DNA of 32,707 nt from Thermomicrobiales bacterium (lineage in GTDB: Bacteria; Chloroflexota; Chloroflexia; Thermomicrobiales; CADCWN01), in assembly GCA_030446685.1 (NCBI GenBank), contig JAUJMV010000001.1, forward strand, positions 418,026 to 450,732. Direction: 5' to 3'. The first letter of the stretch is position 1; each line of letters starts with the position of its first letter. Of the stretch, positions 1 to 6,505 are shown in pieces. Both the position numbers and the translations under genes were made by a program. The notes under the pieces were generated by a model. It did no database searches, was not told the origin of the DNA, and saw nothing but the letters and a program-made list of their open reading frames with translations.

Positions 1-97
1 CGCTGGCGTTGTCACGCCAGGTCCACCAGCCGGCGCCGCCGATGAGGAGGAGCACGAGCGCGAGCGCGAGGAGGGTCTTGGTGGGGGAACGCATCAT
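1..97 (-). CDS. Partial N-terminus of an unknown membrane-anchored or exported protein
   Basis: Reading the minus strand from the ATG at 97 gives 32 codons that run off the window edge. They begin MMRSPTKTLL and continue through a strongly hydrophobic stretch rich in Leu, Ala and Val that ends GGAGWWTW. A basic start followed by about 20 hydrophobic residues is a signal peptide or N-terminal membrane anchor. Two adjacent ATG codons (97 and 94) are possible starts. No strong ribosome binding site is visible. The functional domain lies outside the window, so no family can be assigned. Confidence 0.6.
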   Translation of the reverse strand, partial: MMRSPTKTLLALALVLLLIGGAGWWTWRDNAS

Positions 98-198
98 GGG
101 GTCCGTCTATCCGCTAGGGCGGTTCTCGTCCCGGCTGGACCGGCGCCACGGCAGGGTGCCGGGCGATCAGATGAGCACCCCGGCACCGCACCGGCACG

Positions 199-228
199 GC
201 GGCGCAACCGTTGCGCCAACCGCTCAGG
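199..228. repeat. Copy 1 of a 30-base dispersed repeat
   Basis: The 30 bases here match 31454-31483 at 27 positions in the same orientation. The core contains a small hairpin, GCGCAA then CCG then TTGCGC, followed by AACCGCTC. Both copies are intergenic. It looks like a short palindromic intergenic repeat; its full size and copy number cannot be judged from two copies. Confidence 0.55.
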
Positions 229-408
229 TGGCGTGCCGGGTGGTCGTCGGGCGTGGGAGGGCGGTCGGGGCGTCGCCCCGGCGGCTCCTCGCGTGCGCTA
301 CTGAAGCAAACGCCCGAGACGCGGGCGCGGGTGCGGGCTCCTCTGGTGTAAGCGCGGCGCCCGGTGATCGGTATCGGGATGACCGGCTTGCCATGCCGCG
401 CGCGAGGA

Positions 409-437
409 AGTATAGCAGGGGTGGTCGGACTGTTCCA
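409..437 (-). promoter_or_regulatory. Possible promoter reading toward the truncated gene at 1-97
   Basis: On the minus strand TATACT (414-409) matches the -10 consensus in five of six positions. TGGAAC (437-432), 17 bases upstream, is a weak -35. It would give a leader of about 300 bases before the ATG at 97, so the assignment is tentative. Confidence 0.3.
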
Positions 438-522
438 TGACATAACGCTTGGGCAGCGAAGGGACGTCCCCCGGATCCCCATCCCGGCTTACCGGGGGAG
501 GTTTTCCGGCGTGGGCGCGGCT

Positions 523-700
523 GGCGGCTGAAGCCACGCCTGCCGGCCCGCGGGCCACTAAGCCCGGCCAAGTCGGGCTGGGACCGACCCACGCAGTATG
601 CTTGTCGGGGGAGCTCAAGGCTATGCCCGGCCCCAGGCCCCGGCGGGGGGTTGGTGGCCCGCGGCGGGCACCCTCCGGGTCGGGCGCGGCTTCAGCCGCC
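523..700. repeat. Inverted repeat pair, 18-base arms
   Basis: Positions 523-540 and 683-700 are reverse complements with one mismatch; the inner 13 bases (GGCGGCTGAAGCC and GGCTTCAGCCGCC) are perfect. The arms are 142 bases apart in a region without a gene. This could be a small non-autonomous mobile element or a chance pairing of two copies of a dispersed intergenic repeat. Confidence 0.5.
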
Positions 701-984
701 GGTGCGACCAACGCAACCTTCCCCTGTGAGCCCAATCCGGGGGGGGAGAAGATGTGGGCCATGCGGTGGCCCGCTCGGAGAGCAGCCAACGGACTACGGC
801 AATCTCCTCTCGCGGGGGGGGGACGCTTCGTGGCCCGACTACGGGCGCGCGGAGAACGCTTCCGCGCAGTCCTGGCGCTGGTCGTCCGGATCGACCGGGT
901 GTCTGGTGGCCACAATTCGAGCGGTCGCACCGGACCGATCCGCAGTCCCCCTTCTCGGCCAAGGCAACATAACGGCGCTCTTGG

Positions 985-1014
985 TTGCCGGATCGCGCGG
1001 TGCTGTGCTACACT
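985..1014 (+). promoter_or_regulatory. Promoter of the bL25 gene
   Basis: TTGCCG (985-990) and TACACT (1009-1014) are spaced by 18 bases and resemble a sigma-70-type promoter (four of six matches in each box). Transcription would start near 1021 and give a GC-rich leader of about 180 bases before the ATG at 1201, long enough for leader-based autoregulation, although no specific fold was identified. Confidence 0.5.
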
Positions 1015-1200
1015 GCGCGGTGTTGCGCGCCGCCGCTCCGCCCGAGCGCCGAGCGCGTTTCCATGTGTGCGGCTGTCGAGTGCCGCGCGGTTCTCCACGG
1101 GGAGACGCGGGGCGCGGCCCCTGTCGCACGGCGCGGCGCGGGATTATGGGGCGGCGCGGGCCGCGTCCGGGGACGAACGTCGAGGAGCGGAGGGGAGACG

Positions 1201-1890
1201 ATGGCGAGATTGCAGATGAGCGCGCAGGCGCGGACGGTCCTCGGCAAGCGGGTCCGGCGACTGCGGCGCGAGGGGCTGCTGCCGGCGGTGGTGTACGGCC
1301 CGGCGATCCGGGGGGTGCAGGCGATCACGCTGAGCACGCGCGAGTTCGAGCGCGTCTACGCGCGGGCCGGCTCGGCGACGCTGCTCGACCTGACGATCGA
1401 GGGTGGGCGCGCCCGGCCGGTGCTGATCCACCAGGTGCAGCACGATCCGACGCGGCGCAACCTCGTCCACGTCGATTTCCTGGCCCCGGATATGCAGGCC
1501 GACCTGACGGTGGCGGTGCCGCTGGCCTTCACCGGCGAGGCCCCCGGCGCGACCGAGGCGGGCGGCCTGCTGACGCAGGTCGCGTCCGAACTCCAGATTC
1601 GCGCCCTCCCCGATCGCATCCCCGCCGCGCTTGAGGTCGACCTGAGCGCGCTGACCGAGATCGGCGCGCAGTTGACCGCCGGCCAGGTGCCGCTGCCCGA
1701 GGGCGCGGCCCTGGTCTCGCCCGAGGACGAGGTGCTGGCGCGGATCGACCAGCCGGTCGTCGAGCAGGAGCCGGAGGTCGAGGACGCGGCCGACAGCGAG
1801 GAGATCGACCGGACGGCCGAAGGCCAGGAGACCGCCGAGCCGACGGCCGAGGGGGCCGGTGACCGGGACGACTCCGGCGACAACGCGTAA
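1201..1890 (+). CDS. rplY: 50S ribosomal protein bL25 (CTC type)
   Basis: The 229-residue protein has the two-domain CTC architecture. An N-terminal 5S-rRNA-binding bL25 domain (about residues 1-92) includes the signature GLLPAVVYGP and the HVDF segment. A C-terminal beta domain spans about residues 95-190. An acidic, disordered tail rich in Glu and Asp covers the last 35 residues. It binds 5S rRNA in the central protuberance of the large subunit. The ATG at 1201 is preceded by GGAGGGGA at the right distance and begins MARLQMSAQARTVLGKRVRR, like other family members. It is monocistronic: a promoter lies upstream and a hairpin terminator directly follows. No defect is seen. Confidence 0.95.
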   Translation: MARLQMSAQARTVLGKRVRRLRREGLLPAVVYGPAIRGVQAITLSTREFERVYARAGSATLLDLTIEGGRARPVLIHQVQHDPTRRNLVHVDFLAPDMQADLTVAVPLAFTGEAPGATEAGGLLTQVASELQIRALPDRIPAALEVDLSALTEIGAQLTAGQVPLPEGAALVSPEDEVLARIDQPVVEQEPEVEDAADSEEIDRTAEGQETAEPTAEGAGDRDDSGDNA

Positions 1891-1912
1891 CAACCCCCCG
1901 CGACAGGCGAAC

Positions 1913-1949
1913 GAACGGGGCGGGCTACCACCGGTGGCCCGCCCCGTTC
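1913..1949 (+). terminator. Hairpin terminator after rplY
   Basis: A 13-base perfect stem (GAACGGGGCGGGC at 1913-1925 and its complement at 1937-1949) begins 22 bases after the rplY stop. Only a short mixed T tract follows, so it is a strong GC hairpin with a weak U tail. Confidence 0.7.
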
Positions 1950-2000
1950 TCGTTGCCCGCCCGCTCCCGTCCGTGTTCCCCTGCCGGCAAGCGGCCGAGG

Positions 2001-2037
2001 CAAAAGAAAACGAGGCCGGTCATTGACCGGCCTCGTT
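2001..2037 (-). terminator. Rho-independent terminator of the 15-codon unit
   Basis: AACGAGGCCGGTCA (2009-2022) and its exact complement (2024-2037) form a 14-base perfect stem. On the minus strand the stem is followed directly by TTTTCTTTTG (complement of 2001-2010), a classical U tract. On the plus strand no T tract follows, so the terminator belongs to the minus-strand unit, not to rplY. Confidence 0.85.
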
Positions 2038-2061
2038 CGAGCCTTTTGGACATCGCCAGGG

Positions 2062-2109
2062 CTACTTACCGGTCCCCCCGGCGATGCCCATAAGCTTGTG
2101 ACTACTCAT
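2062..2109 (-). CDS. Predicted 15-residue microprotein, or the ORF of a structured small RNA
   Basis: The minus strand encodes MSSHKLMGIAGGTGK followed by TAG. The ATG at 2109 lies 8 bases after GGAGG in a Shine-Dalgarno complementary to 12 bases of the 16S rRNA 3' end. A promoter is about 70 bases upstream and a strong terminator begins 25 bases after the stop, so the unit is complete and monocistronic. An in-frame ATG at 2115 is too close to the Shine-Dalgarno. The peptide is basic at both ends, with a Gly-rich C-terminus that superficially resembles a P-loop but is far too short to be one. The last eight codons pair with downstream sequence (2048-2057). I do not recognise a family; the product may be a peptide, a dual-function RNA, or a non-coding RNA using its Shine-Dalgarno. 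No function is assigned. Confidence 0.6.
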   Translation of the reverse strand: MSSHKLMGIAGGTGK

Positions 2110-2113
2110 AAGC

Positions 2114-2125
2114 ATCACCTCCTTT
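2114..2125 (-). promoter_or_regulatory. Full-length (12-base) Shine-Dalgarno of the 15-codon ORF
   Basis: The minus strand reads AAAGGAGGTGAT, perfectly complementary to the 16S rRNA 3' tail (ATCACCTCCTTT). Other genes here have 4-6 base sites such as GGAGGGG or GAGG, so this is an outlier. CACCTC upstream in the same transcript (2156-2151) can pair with its GAGGTG, so the site may be masked. Confidence 0.8.
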
Positions 2126-2182
2126 ATCCCTCATCGGTCATTACTGATGCGAGGTGAGGTCGCCCCGCTCTCGACAACGTGA

Positions 2183-2212
2183 AGTGTACCATCCCCCCCG
2201 CTCGCCCGTCAA
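2183..2212 (-). promoter_or_regulatory. Promoter of the 15-codon unit
   Basis: On the minus strand TTGACG (2212-2207, five of six) and TACACT (2188-2183, four of six) are separated by 18 bases. Transcription would start near 2176, giving a leader of about 67 bases and a whole transcript of roughly 175 bases ending at the terminator. Confidence 0.7.
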
Positions 2213-2239
2213 GGGCTGGGGGGGGTCCCGCCCGTGCTG

Positions 2240-2671
2240 TTACGGCCGCGGGATGATCAGTTCCTGGCCCACGCGCAGCACGTCCGGGTTCTCGAGCTTG
2301 TTGGCTTGGACGATCGCCTCGACGGTCACGCCGTAGCGGTTGGCGATCTGGAGGAGCGTGTCGCCCGCCTGCACCACGTACCGCTCACCCTGAAGGCCGG
2401 TCGCCGGCGTGGCCGTCGGACTCGTCCCCGTCCGGGGAGGGGTCGGGGTGGTGACGGCCGGGCCGGTGTTCGTGCGCGTCGGCGTGGCCCTGGTGCCGGT
2501 CCCGCCGGTGCGCGTGACCGTCGCGGCGGCGGGTCCGCCGGGGGTCGGCGCCGCGGTCGCTTCGGCTTCGCCGCTGCCGGGCCGGCTGCACGCGCCGAAG
2601 ACCAGGATGCTCCCGGCGAGGCTGGCGACGATGCCCGCGCGCATCAGGCGTTGTGTGAACTGGGTCTGCAT
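2240..2671 (-). CDS. LysM-domain lipoprotein
   Basis: The 143-residue protein has a lipoprotein signal peptide (about residues 10-28, ending LVFGAC, with Cys28 as the lipidation site). A long Thr/Pro/Gly-rich low-complexity linker follows (residues 30-93). The single C-terminal LysM domain (residues 98-141) has YVVQAGDTLLQIA, NRYGVTVEAIVQAN and VGQELIIP, the usual features of this carbohydrate-binding fold. It is probably anchored in the membrane with the LysM domain touching the wall or a surface glycan. The ATG at 2671 is chosen because AGGAGG lies 9 bases upstream. No catalytic domain is attached, so it is a binding or scaffold protein, or an assembly factor. A promoter candidate lies at 2863-2890. 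Confidence 0.88.
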   Translation of the reverse strand: MQTQFTQRLMRAGIVASLAGSILVFGACSRPGSGEAEATAAPTPGGPAAATVTRTGGTGTRATPTRTNTGPAVTTPTPPRTGTSPTATPATGLQGERYVVQAGDTLLQIANRYGVTVEAIVQANKLENPDVLRVGQELIIPRP

Positions 2672-2862
2672 GCGCCGTGTCCTCCTGCCTTTCCTCCCGC
2701 CCGCTCCACCAGGGCGCCGCGCCTGCCCCGTCGTACGGGGGGCGCGCCGACCGGGGGCGCGAACCGGCTTGCCCCCGTCCGGAATGTCTCTCGATCGCCC
2801 AGTCGGCGGACAGCGCGACGTGCCGCTCCCTCGAAGGTGTACGTTCACCCTGTCCCGCCCGT

Positions 2863-2890
2863 AGTGTAGCAGGTTCGAGCGAAATGTACA
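2863..2890 (-). promoter_or_regulatory. Possible promoter of the LysM lipoprotein gene
   Basis: On the minus strand TGTACA (2890-2885) and TACACT (2868-2863) are 16 bases apart, each with four of six consensus matches. The leader would be about 185 bases. The rest of the 2672-3130 spacer is G-rich and shows no other feature that I can support. Confidence 0.4.
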
Positions 2891-3130
2891 GCCCTCCGGC
2901 GGACCATTATCGCAGATAGTGCCGGGGCTGTGGCGGGCGCGGACGAGGCGAATGCCGGGACGGCCCACCCACCGCCTACAGGCTACAACGCGCGAGGCCG
3001 GGCGGGGGGTGCAGGCCACGAGGGGGGGCGTGCGGGGTTGTTCGAGGGGAAGGGGGGGGAGGATCGGGTGCGGGAACAGGCGGGGGGCGGCCAACCGGCC
3101 GCCCCCCGCAGCGCCGCGCGAATGGGTCGC

Positions 3131-4243
3131 CTAGCGCGGCCTGCCGCCCGGTTGTTCCTGCTCCGGATCGCCCGCCGGCGGTGCGGCCGGTGGCGCGGCC
3201 GGCGACCGGCGCAGTTCGAGGACCTCGGGGAGCGGCGCGGGTGGCGGTGGGGCCTTCTCGGTGAAGCGGCCCTCGATCACCTTCCGGTCGTCCTCGCGCT
3301 GGAGGATGCCGAGCGACTTGGCGCGCTCGGCCGCCCGGACGTAGAAGCTCTTCATCTGGTCACTGGTGGGGCGCGATCCTTGCTCGTAGAAGAGGTGGGC
3401 GGCCTGCCCGGTGACCATCGTGCCGGCGTAGGCGACGATCAGCTTGGGGATGGTGCCGGCGGCGAACGGGATCAGCGAGGCGAGTTCGCGCGCAACCGTG
3501 CGCCAGAAGATGCCCGCCCCGACGACCGGCAGCATCTCGGTATAGAGCCGCCAGGGCTCCTTGATGTCCTTGCCGTGGATGGCGGCCAGCTTGTAGATCA
3601 TCATGAGCTGGTTCTTGGTCAGGACGAGGAAATCGGCCCCGATCGCCATGACGCTCCCGACGATCGGGACCACGGCGGGGATGTTGGAGAGCACCGCGAA
3701 CTCGGCGTTGGCGCGCGCCGTGGCGTTGATCACGCCCATCGCCGCGTCCTGCCGGAAGGACGGGAGGTAGCGGCCGAGCGCCAATTGGCGGTGCGCCAGG
3801 CGCGTGATCAGGCGCCGCCGCAGGTCGGCCACCGCCTCCTCTGAGAGCGCCGGCTGCCCGTCGCGGCTCAGGCTCGGCGGGAGCTGGAAGGTGAGGGTGC
3901 GCCCGGCCGTCTCGACGCCGTTCAGCAACCCCTTGATCGCGGGCCGGTTGCGGTCGCTGGGCGCGGCGTTGACCAGGACGATCCCGTCGAAGCTGTCGAG
4001 GTGCGACGGGAGGTCATCGAAGTCGGCGATCTCGATGAAGTGCGTCGCGTCGCCGCCGCCGAGCGCGTCCCGCAGGGCGGCCAGGAGCGCGCGATCCGCG
4101 CCGAGCAGGAGCAGGCGCGGCGGCAGTTGCGCCTCGTCGCGCAGCTCGTCGAAGCTCAACTCGCGGACGATGCTGAAGAGTTGGCCGATCCCTGGCGCGC
4201 CACCGCGCAACCGTGCCAGCGTGCCACGCTTCGCTCCCGGCAT
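3131..4243 (-). CDS. DUF697-like membrane-associated protein
   Basis: The 370-residue protein has three parts. Residues 25-135 have an alternating strand/helix pattern (RLLLLGAD, FDGIVLVNAAP) like a degenerate nucleotide-binding fold, but no Walker A. Residues 135-185 are a charged helical region. Residues 188-286 hold hydrophobic segments around IPAVVPIVGSVMAIGADF, TKNQLMMIYKLAAIHG and LIVAYAGTMVTG, which resemble DUF697, a membrane helix module often attached to Era-like GTPases. A Pro-rich tail (from about 325) ends the protein. The ATG at 4243 follows GGGGGA. The role is unknown; related proteins link to GTPases and stress or envelope functions. The DUF697 assignment is by pattern, not search. 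Confidence 0.7.
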   Translation of the reverse strand: MPGAKRGTLARLRGGAPGIGQLFSIVRELSFDELRDEAQLPPRLLLLGADRALLAALRDALGGGDATHFIEIADFDDLPSHLDSFDGIVLVNAAPSDRNRPAIKGLLNGVETAGRTLTFQLPPSLSRDGQPALSEEAVADLRRRLITRLAHRQLALGRYLPSFRQDAAMGVINATARANAEFAVLSNIPAVVPIVGSVMAIGADFLVLTKNQLMMIYKLAAIHGKDIKEPWRLYTEMLPVVGAGIFWRTVARELASLIPFAAGTIPKLIVAYAGTMVTGQAAHLFYEQGSRPTSDQMKSFYVRAAERAKSLGILQREDDRKVIEGRFTEKAPPPPAPLPEVLELRRSPAAPPAAPPAGDPEQEQPGGRPR

Positions 4244-4455
4244 TCTGCTTCCCCCTTCTCTCTATCGGCACGATCGTCCATAATCGCTTGCCAGGGCCGG
4301 GCCATCCGGCGGAGGCGGGCGACCCGACGCGGGCGACGTGGTGCCATGCGCGATCGCACTATGCATGACGCATGCCAACTCGCCCGGCCCGATCTACGCA
4401 GCGGCGCCGGGCGCGGTGTCAGCGCGGCGCGGCGCGGTACAGTCGGGGTGAACGG

Positions 4456-4668
4456 ATGCTCTGGACCGCGGCCTTGCTGAGCCTGATCATCTGGGCGATC
4501 GGCTGGGAGAGCGGTTTTCTCGGCGTGAGCGTCCACGTTTTCCTGCTGCTCGGCCTGCTGGCGGTGCTGGCCGCCCTGCTCCCGCCGCGCCCGCCGGAGA
4601 TCCCTGACGAGGAGTTCCCAGCCCGGCCCACGACTGGGGGCGAAGCGCCGGCGATGGGTGACGAGTGA
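4456..4668 (+). CDS. Small lmo0937/DUF5670-like membrane protein
   Basis: The 70-residue product starts MLWTAALLSLIIWAIGW and has two hydrophobic helices (about residues 2-17 and 24-45). A GFLGVSVHVF link joins them, and an acidic Pro-rich tail follows. The pattern MLWTxAxxLLxLWxxG...GxxxHxLLxxA is that of the short lmo0937 family found widely in bacteria, whose function is unknown. The tail of about 25 residues is longer than usual. The open frame continues upstream to 4372, but the extra residues are Arg-rich and unlike protein; the ATG at 4456 gives the family start, although its ribosome binding site (GGGGTGAACGG) is weak. It is divergent from the DUF697-like gene. Confidence 0.75.
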   Translation: MLWTAALLSLIIWAIGWESGFLGVSVHVFLLLGLLAVLAALLPPRPPEIPDEEFPARPTTGGEAPAMGDE

Positions 4669-4687
4669 GTACGCCCTCATCCCCCAA

Positions 4688-4715
4688 CCCCCTCGCCCGA
4701 TGCTGGGCGAGGGGG
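4688..4715. repeat. GC-rich palindrome after the small membrane protein gene
   Basis: CCCCCTCGCCC (4688-4698) and its exact complement (4705-4715) form an 11-base stem with a 6-base loop. It lies 20 bases after the preceding stop and could slow transcription, but no T tract follows. It resembles the other C-run/G-run palindromes at 9762-9779 and 12820-12932. Confidence 0.6.
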
Positions 4716-4757
4716 AGGGAACCGGCGCCACGGGTGGTGGTGACGCGAACCGCTTAG

Positions 4758-6076
4758 TACTACAGCGAGACGCTAGGGTAGCATGCCGCCGAGGAGGGTG
4801 CAGACCAGGAGGGCAGCATGCGGCAGTTGGACTCGATCGCTGGTACCGGGTGACCTGAGGCCGCAGGATTTCGTGGAGGGCGGCGCCCCATTGTTCGCCG
4901 CGCAACGCACCTGGTCGGCCAAGTATCTCCACGGCCTGCTGCTCGACCTGCGCGGTCGATCGAGCCGATGGTCCTCGCCCTCGAAGGTGCCGACCGCAGG
5001 GCCATGCAGCAGTTCCTCAGCGACGGGGCCTGGGACGACGGCGCGATCCTCCAGCGACACTGGCAGGGTCGACCAGGCGATGACGACGGGGTCCTGACCT
5101 TGGACGTAGCGACTTCCCTAAACAGGGCTCGGTCGGCGTCAAGCGGCAGTACTGCGGCGAACGGGGCAAGCGGGCCAACTGCCCGGCCGGCGTCGGCTAT
5201 GCCAGCCGGCACGGCTACACGCTGCTGGATCGCCGCCTCTACCTGCCCCGGGTCGAGGCCGCCTCCCCCTACGCCGCGCGACGGGCGGCGGGGTGCCCAG
5301 TCCGACCGCGCAGCTGGGCGGGGTCATGATCCAGGCGATCCGGCAGGCGGGCACGCTGCGCTGCCGCTGGTCCACCGGCCTGCGGCGCTGCTCGACCAGA
5401 TCGCCGGGCTGGGGGTGTGGTATTTCGCCGAGGTGCCGCACGAACGCGGGTCTGGCTGGAGCGGCCGGCCACGGCGGTGCCGGCGCGGTCGGGCCGGGGG
5501 CGCCAGCCGACCGGGAACGGCTGGCTTCGTACTGGCGCTGGCCGCGGCGCTGCCCGCGGCGCAGTGGTCGCCGCAATTCATGAGGGCAGCAAAGGCCCCA
5601 GCGTGGCCGACTGCGCCGCCCTGCGGGTGGTCGCCGTGCGGGACGGCCTGCCGGGGCCGGAGGTCTGGCTGCTCCTGCGGCGCAGTCGGGAGACCGGCGC
5701 ACTGAAGCCCTAGAGCAACGCCCCCGCCGGCGCGCCCCGGGCGACCGTGGTCCGCCTGAGCGGCGATGCGCTGGCCCAGCGAACGCTGCTTCCAGCACCT
5801 GGGGCGGGGCGACTACGAGGTGCGCTCCTGGCGCGGCTGGCATCACCATATGACCCTCGGCATCCCGGCGCACTTCTTCCTCAGGCGGCGCCAGCGCCGC
5901 TGGGGGAAGGCACCGGGGCTGACGCTGCCCCCAGTCCACGCTGGTGGCGGTCGTCCCTCCCAGACGTCGCCCCCAAGAAGTGCTGGATTGGCAACACCGC
6001 AACGCGGTCGCCTGCCACGCCCATCGGAAACGCCGCCGCGCGCGCTCAGGGGGCATCGTGAACTCTCGCTGTAGTA
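4758..6076 (+). mobile_element. Decayed IS701-family insertion sequence
   Basis: The element is 1319 bases. Its ends TACTACAGCGAGA (4758-4770) and TCTCGCTGTAGTA (6064-6076) are perfect 13-base inverted repeats. It is flanked on both sides by TTAG (4754-4757 and 6077-6080), a target duplication of the YTAR type favoured by the IS701 family. The interior is an IS701-type DDE transposase broken by many frameshifts. Ends and duplication are intact although the gene is dead, so the element could still be moved in trans by a related transposase. Insertion fell exactly at the TAA of the neighbouring monooxygenase gene; the duplication keeps that stop codon. Confidence 0.88.
4818..6063 (+). pseudogene. 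IS701-family transposase, degenerate
   Basis: An ATG at 4818 follows GGAGG, but the frame stops after 11 codons. Family-like segments then appear in changing frames: PQDFVEGGAPLFAAQRTW and KYLHGLLLDLR (4860-4960), MVLALEGADRRAMQQFLSDG (4968 on), SVGVKRQYCGERGKRANC and GYTLLDRRLYLPR (5129-5250), LLDQIAGLGVWYFAEVPHER (5385-5450), EGSKGPSVADCAALRVVAVR to WLLLRRSRETG (5582-5705), SNAPAGAPRATVVRLSG (5713 on), and MRWPSERCFQHLGRGDYEVRS with WRGWHHHMTL (5766-5853). The order and motifs match IS701 DDE transposases. At least six frame changes plus an altered first catalytic region mean it is not functional. Confidence 0.85.
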
Positions 6077-6394
6077 TTAGCCGCCTGCCGGGTCCGCCTG
6101 GCAGGTTTCGTAGGCGGCGATGTCGCCGCGGCGGCGGTGCTGGACCCGCGCCTCCAGGCCGGCGAAGTGTGCCTGCGCCCAGGGCGCCAGCACCGGCTGG
6201 ACGGCTTCGTAGGCGGCGCGGCTCTCCCAGATCGTCAGCGTGGCCGCCTCGTCCGCGCCGGTGGCGACGGCGTACCAGTGGCGCAAGCCGGGCTGCCGGC
6301 GGATCAGCGGGCCGAAGTCGTCGCGCAGCCGCCGGAGCGCTTCGTTCGCCTGTCCCGGTCCGCCGAACTTCCAGAGCGAGATGACCGTGTACAT
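6077..6394 (-). CDS. ABM-type (antibiotic biosynthesis monooxygenase-like) small protein
   Basis: The 105-residue protein begins MYTVISLWKFGGPGQANEAL and contains IRRQPGLRHWYAVATGADEA and TLTIWESRAAYEAVQP. This is the ferredoxin-like alpha/beta barrel of the ABM/YgiN superfamily: an N-terminal strand, a helix, PGxxxxxv, and an xxxIxxWESxxAxxA strand-helix. Members include quinol or haem monooxygenases and stress proteins; the substrate cannot be told. The start has GAGG 5 bases upstream. The stop TAA lies inside the TTAG target duplication of the adjacent IS701 element, so the insertion ended exactly at the gene without shortening it. Confidence 0.7.
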   Translation of the reverse strand: MYTVISLWKFGGPGQANEALRRLRDDFGPLIRRQPGLRHWYAVATGADEAATLTIWESRAAYEAVQPVLAPWAQAHFAGLEARVQHRRRGDIAAYETCQADPAGG

Positions 6395-6407
6395 GTGTTC
6401 CTCTACA

Positions 6408-6505
6408 GGACTGAGGACTGAGGACTGAGGGCTACGTAGGGCTGTCGCAAGAGGATAGAAATGATGCCTATCCGGAGGCAGCCCTCAGTCCTCAGCCCTC
6501 AGTCC
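6408..6505. repeat. Fold-back element with 7-base unit arms (1 of 5)
   Basis: The left arm (6408-6433) is tandem copies of a CTGAGGA-type heptamer. The right arm (6480-6505) is its reverse complement with one mismatch in 26 bases. The loop is 46 bases. It lies between two minus-strand genes, and the last codons and stop of the moeA-like gene (6492) are inside the right arm. Confidence 0.75.

Larger units (their letters stand above)
98..984. other. Non-coding region with dispersed and inverted repeats
   Basis: About 900 bases with long open frames on both strands, but their translations are low-complexity Arg/Pro/Gly/Ala-rich without domain-like segments, typical of overlapping frames in GC-rich DNA. 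I see no tRNA or rRNA. Recognisable content is a hairpin-forming 30-base repeat (199-228), an 18-base inverted repeat pair (523-540 and 683-700), and G or C runs. A decayed mobile element is possible but not demonstrable. Confidence 0.5.

Noticed and set aside
298..1219. Long overlapping open frames on both strands between 298 and 1219
   Set aside because: Translations are Arg/Pro/Gly/Ala-rich without hydrophobic or domain-like segments; the only real start here is the bL25 ATG at 1201.
2009..2037. The hairpin as a second terminator of rplY
   Set aside because: The U tract is only on the minus strand, and rplY already has a stem at 1913-1949.
2114..2125. A fragment of 16S rRNA 3' end on the plus strand (ATCACCTCCTTT)
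   Set aside because: Only 12 bases match and the surroundings are unlike 16S; it is the complement of a Shine-Dalgarno.
2860..2900. A tRNA-like T-loop (GGTTCGAGC) near 2872
   Set aside because: No acceptor or anticodon stem can be formed around it.
3131..4480. Plus-strand open frames opposite the DUF697-like gene
   Set aside because: They mirror the codon bias of the minus-strand gene and have no family features.
6408..6505. A CRISPR array
   Set aside because: Units of 7 bases are contiguous with no spacers, the arms are inverted, and no cas genes are present.
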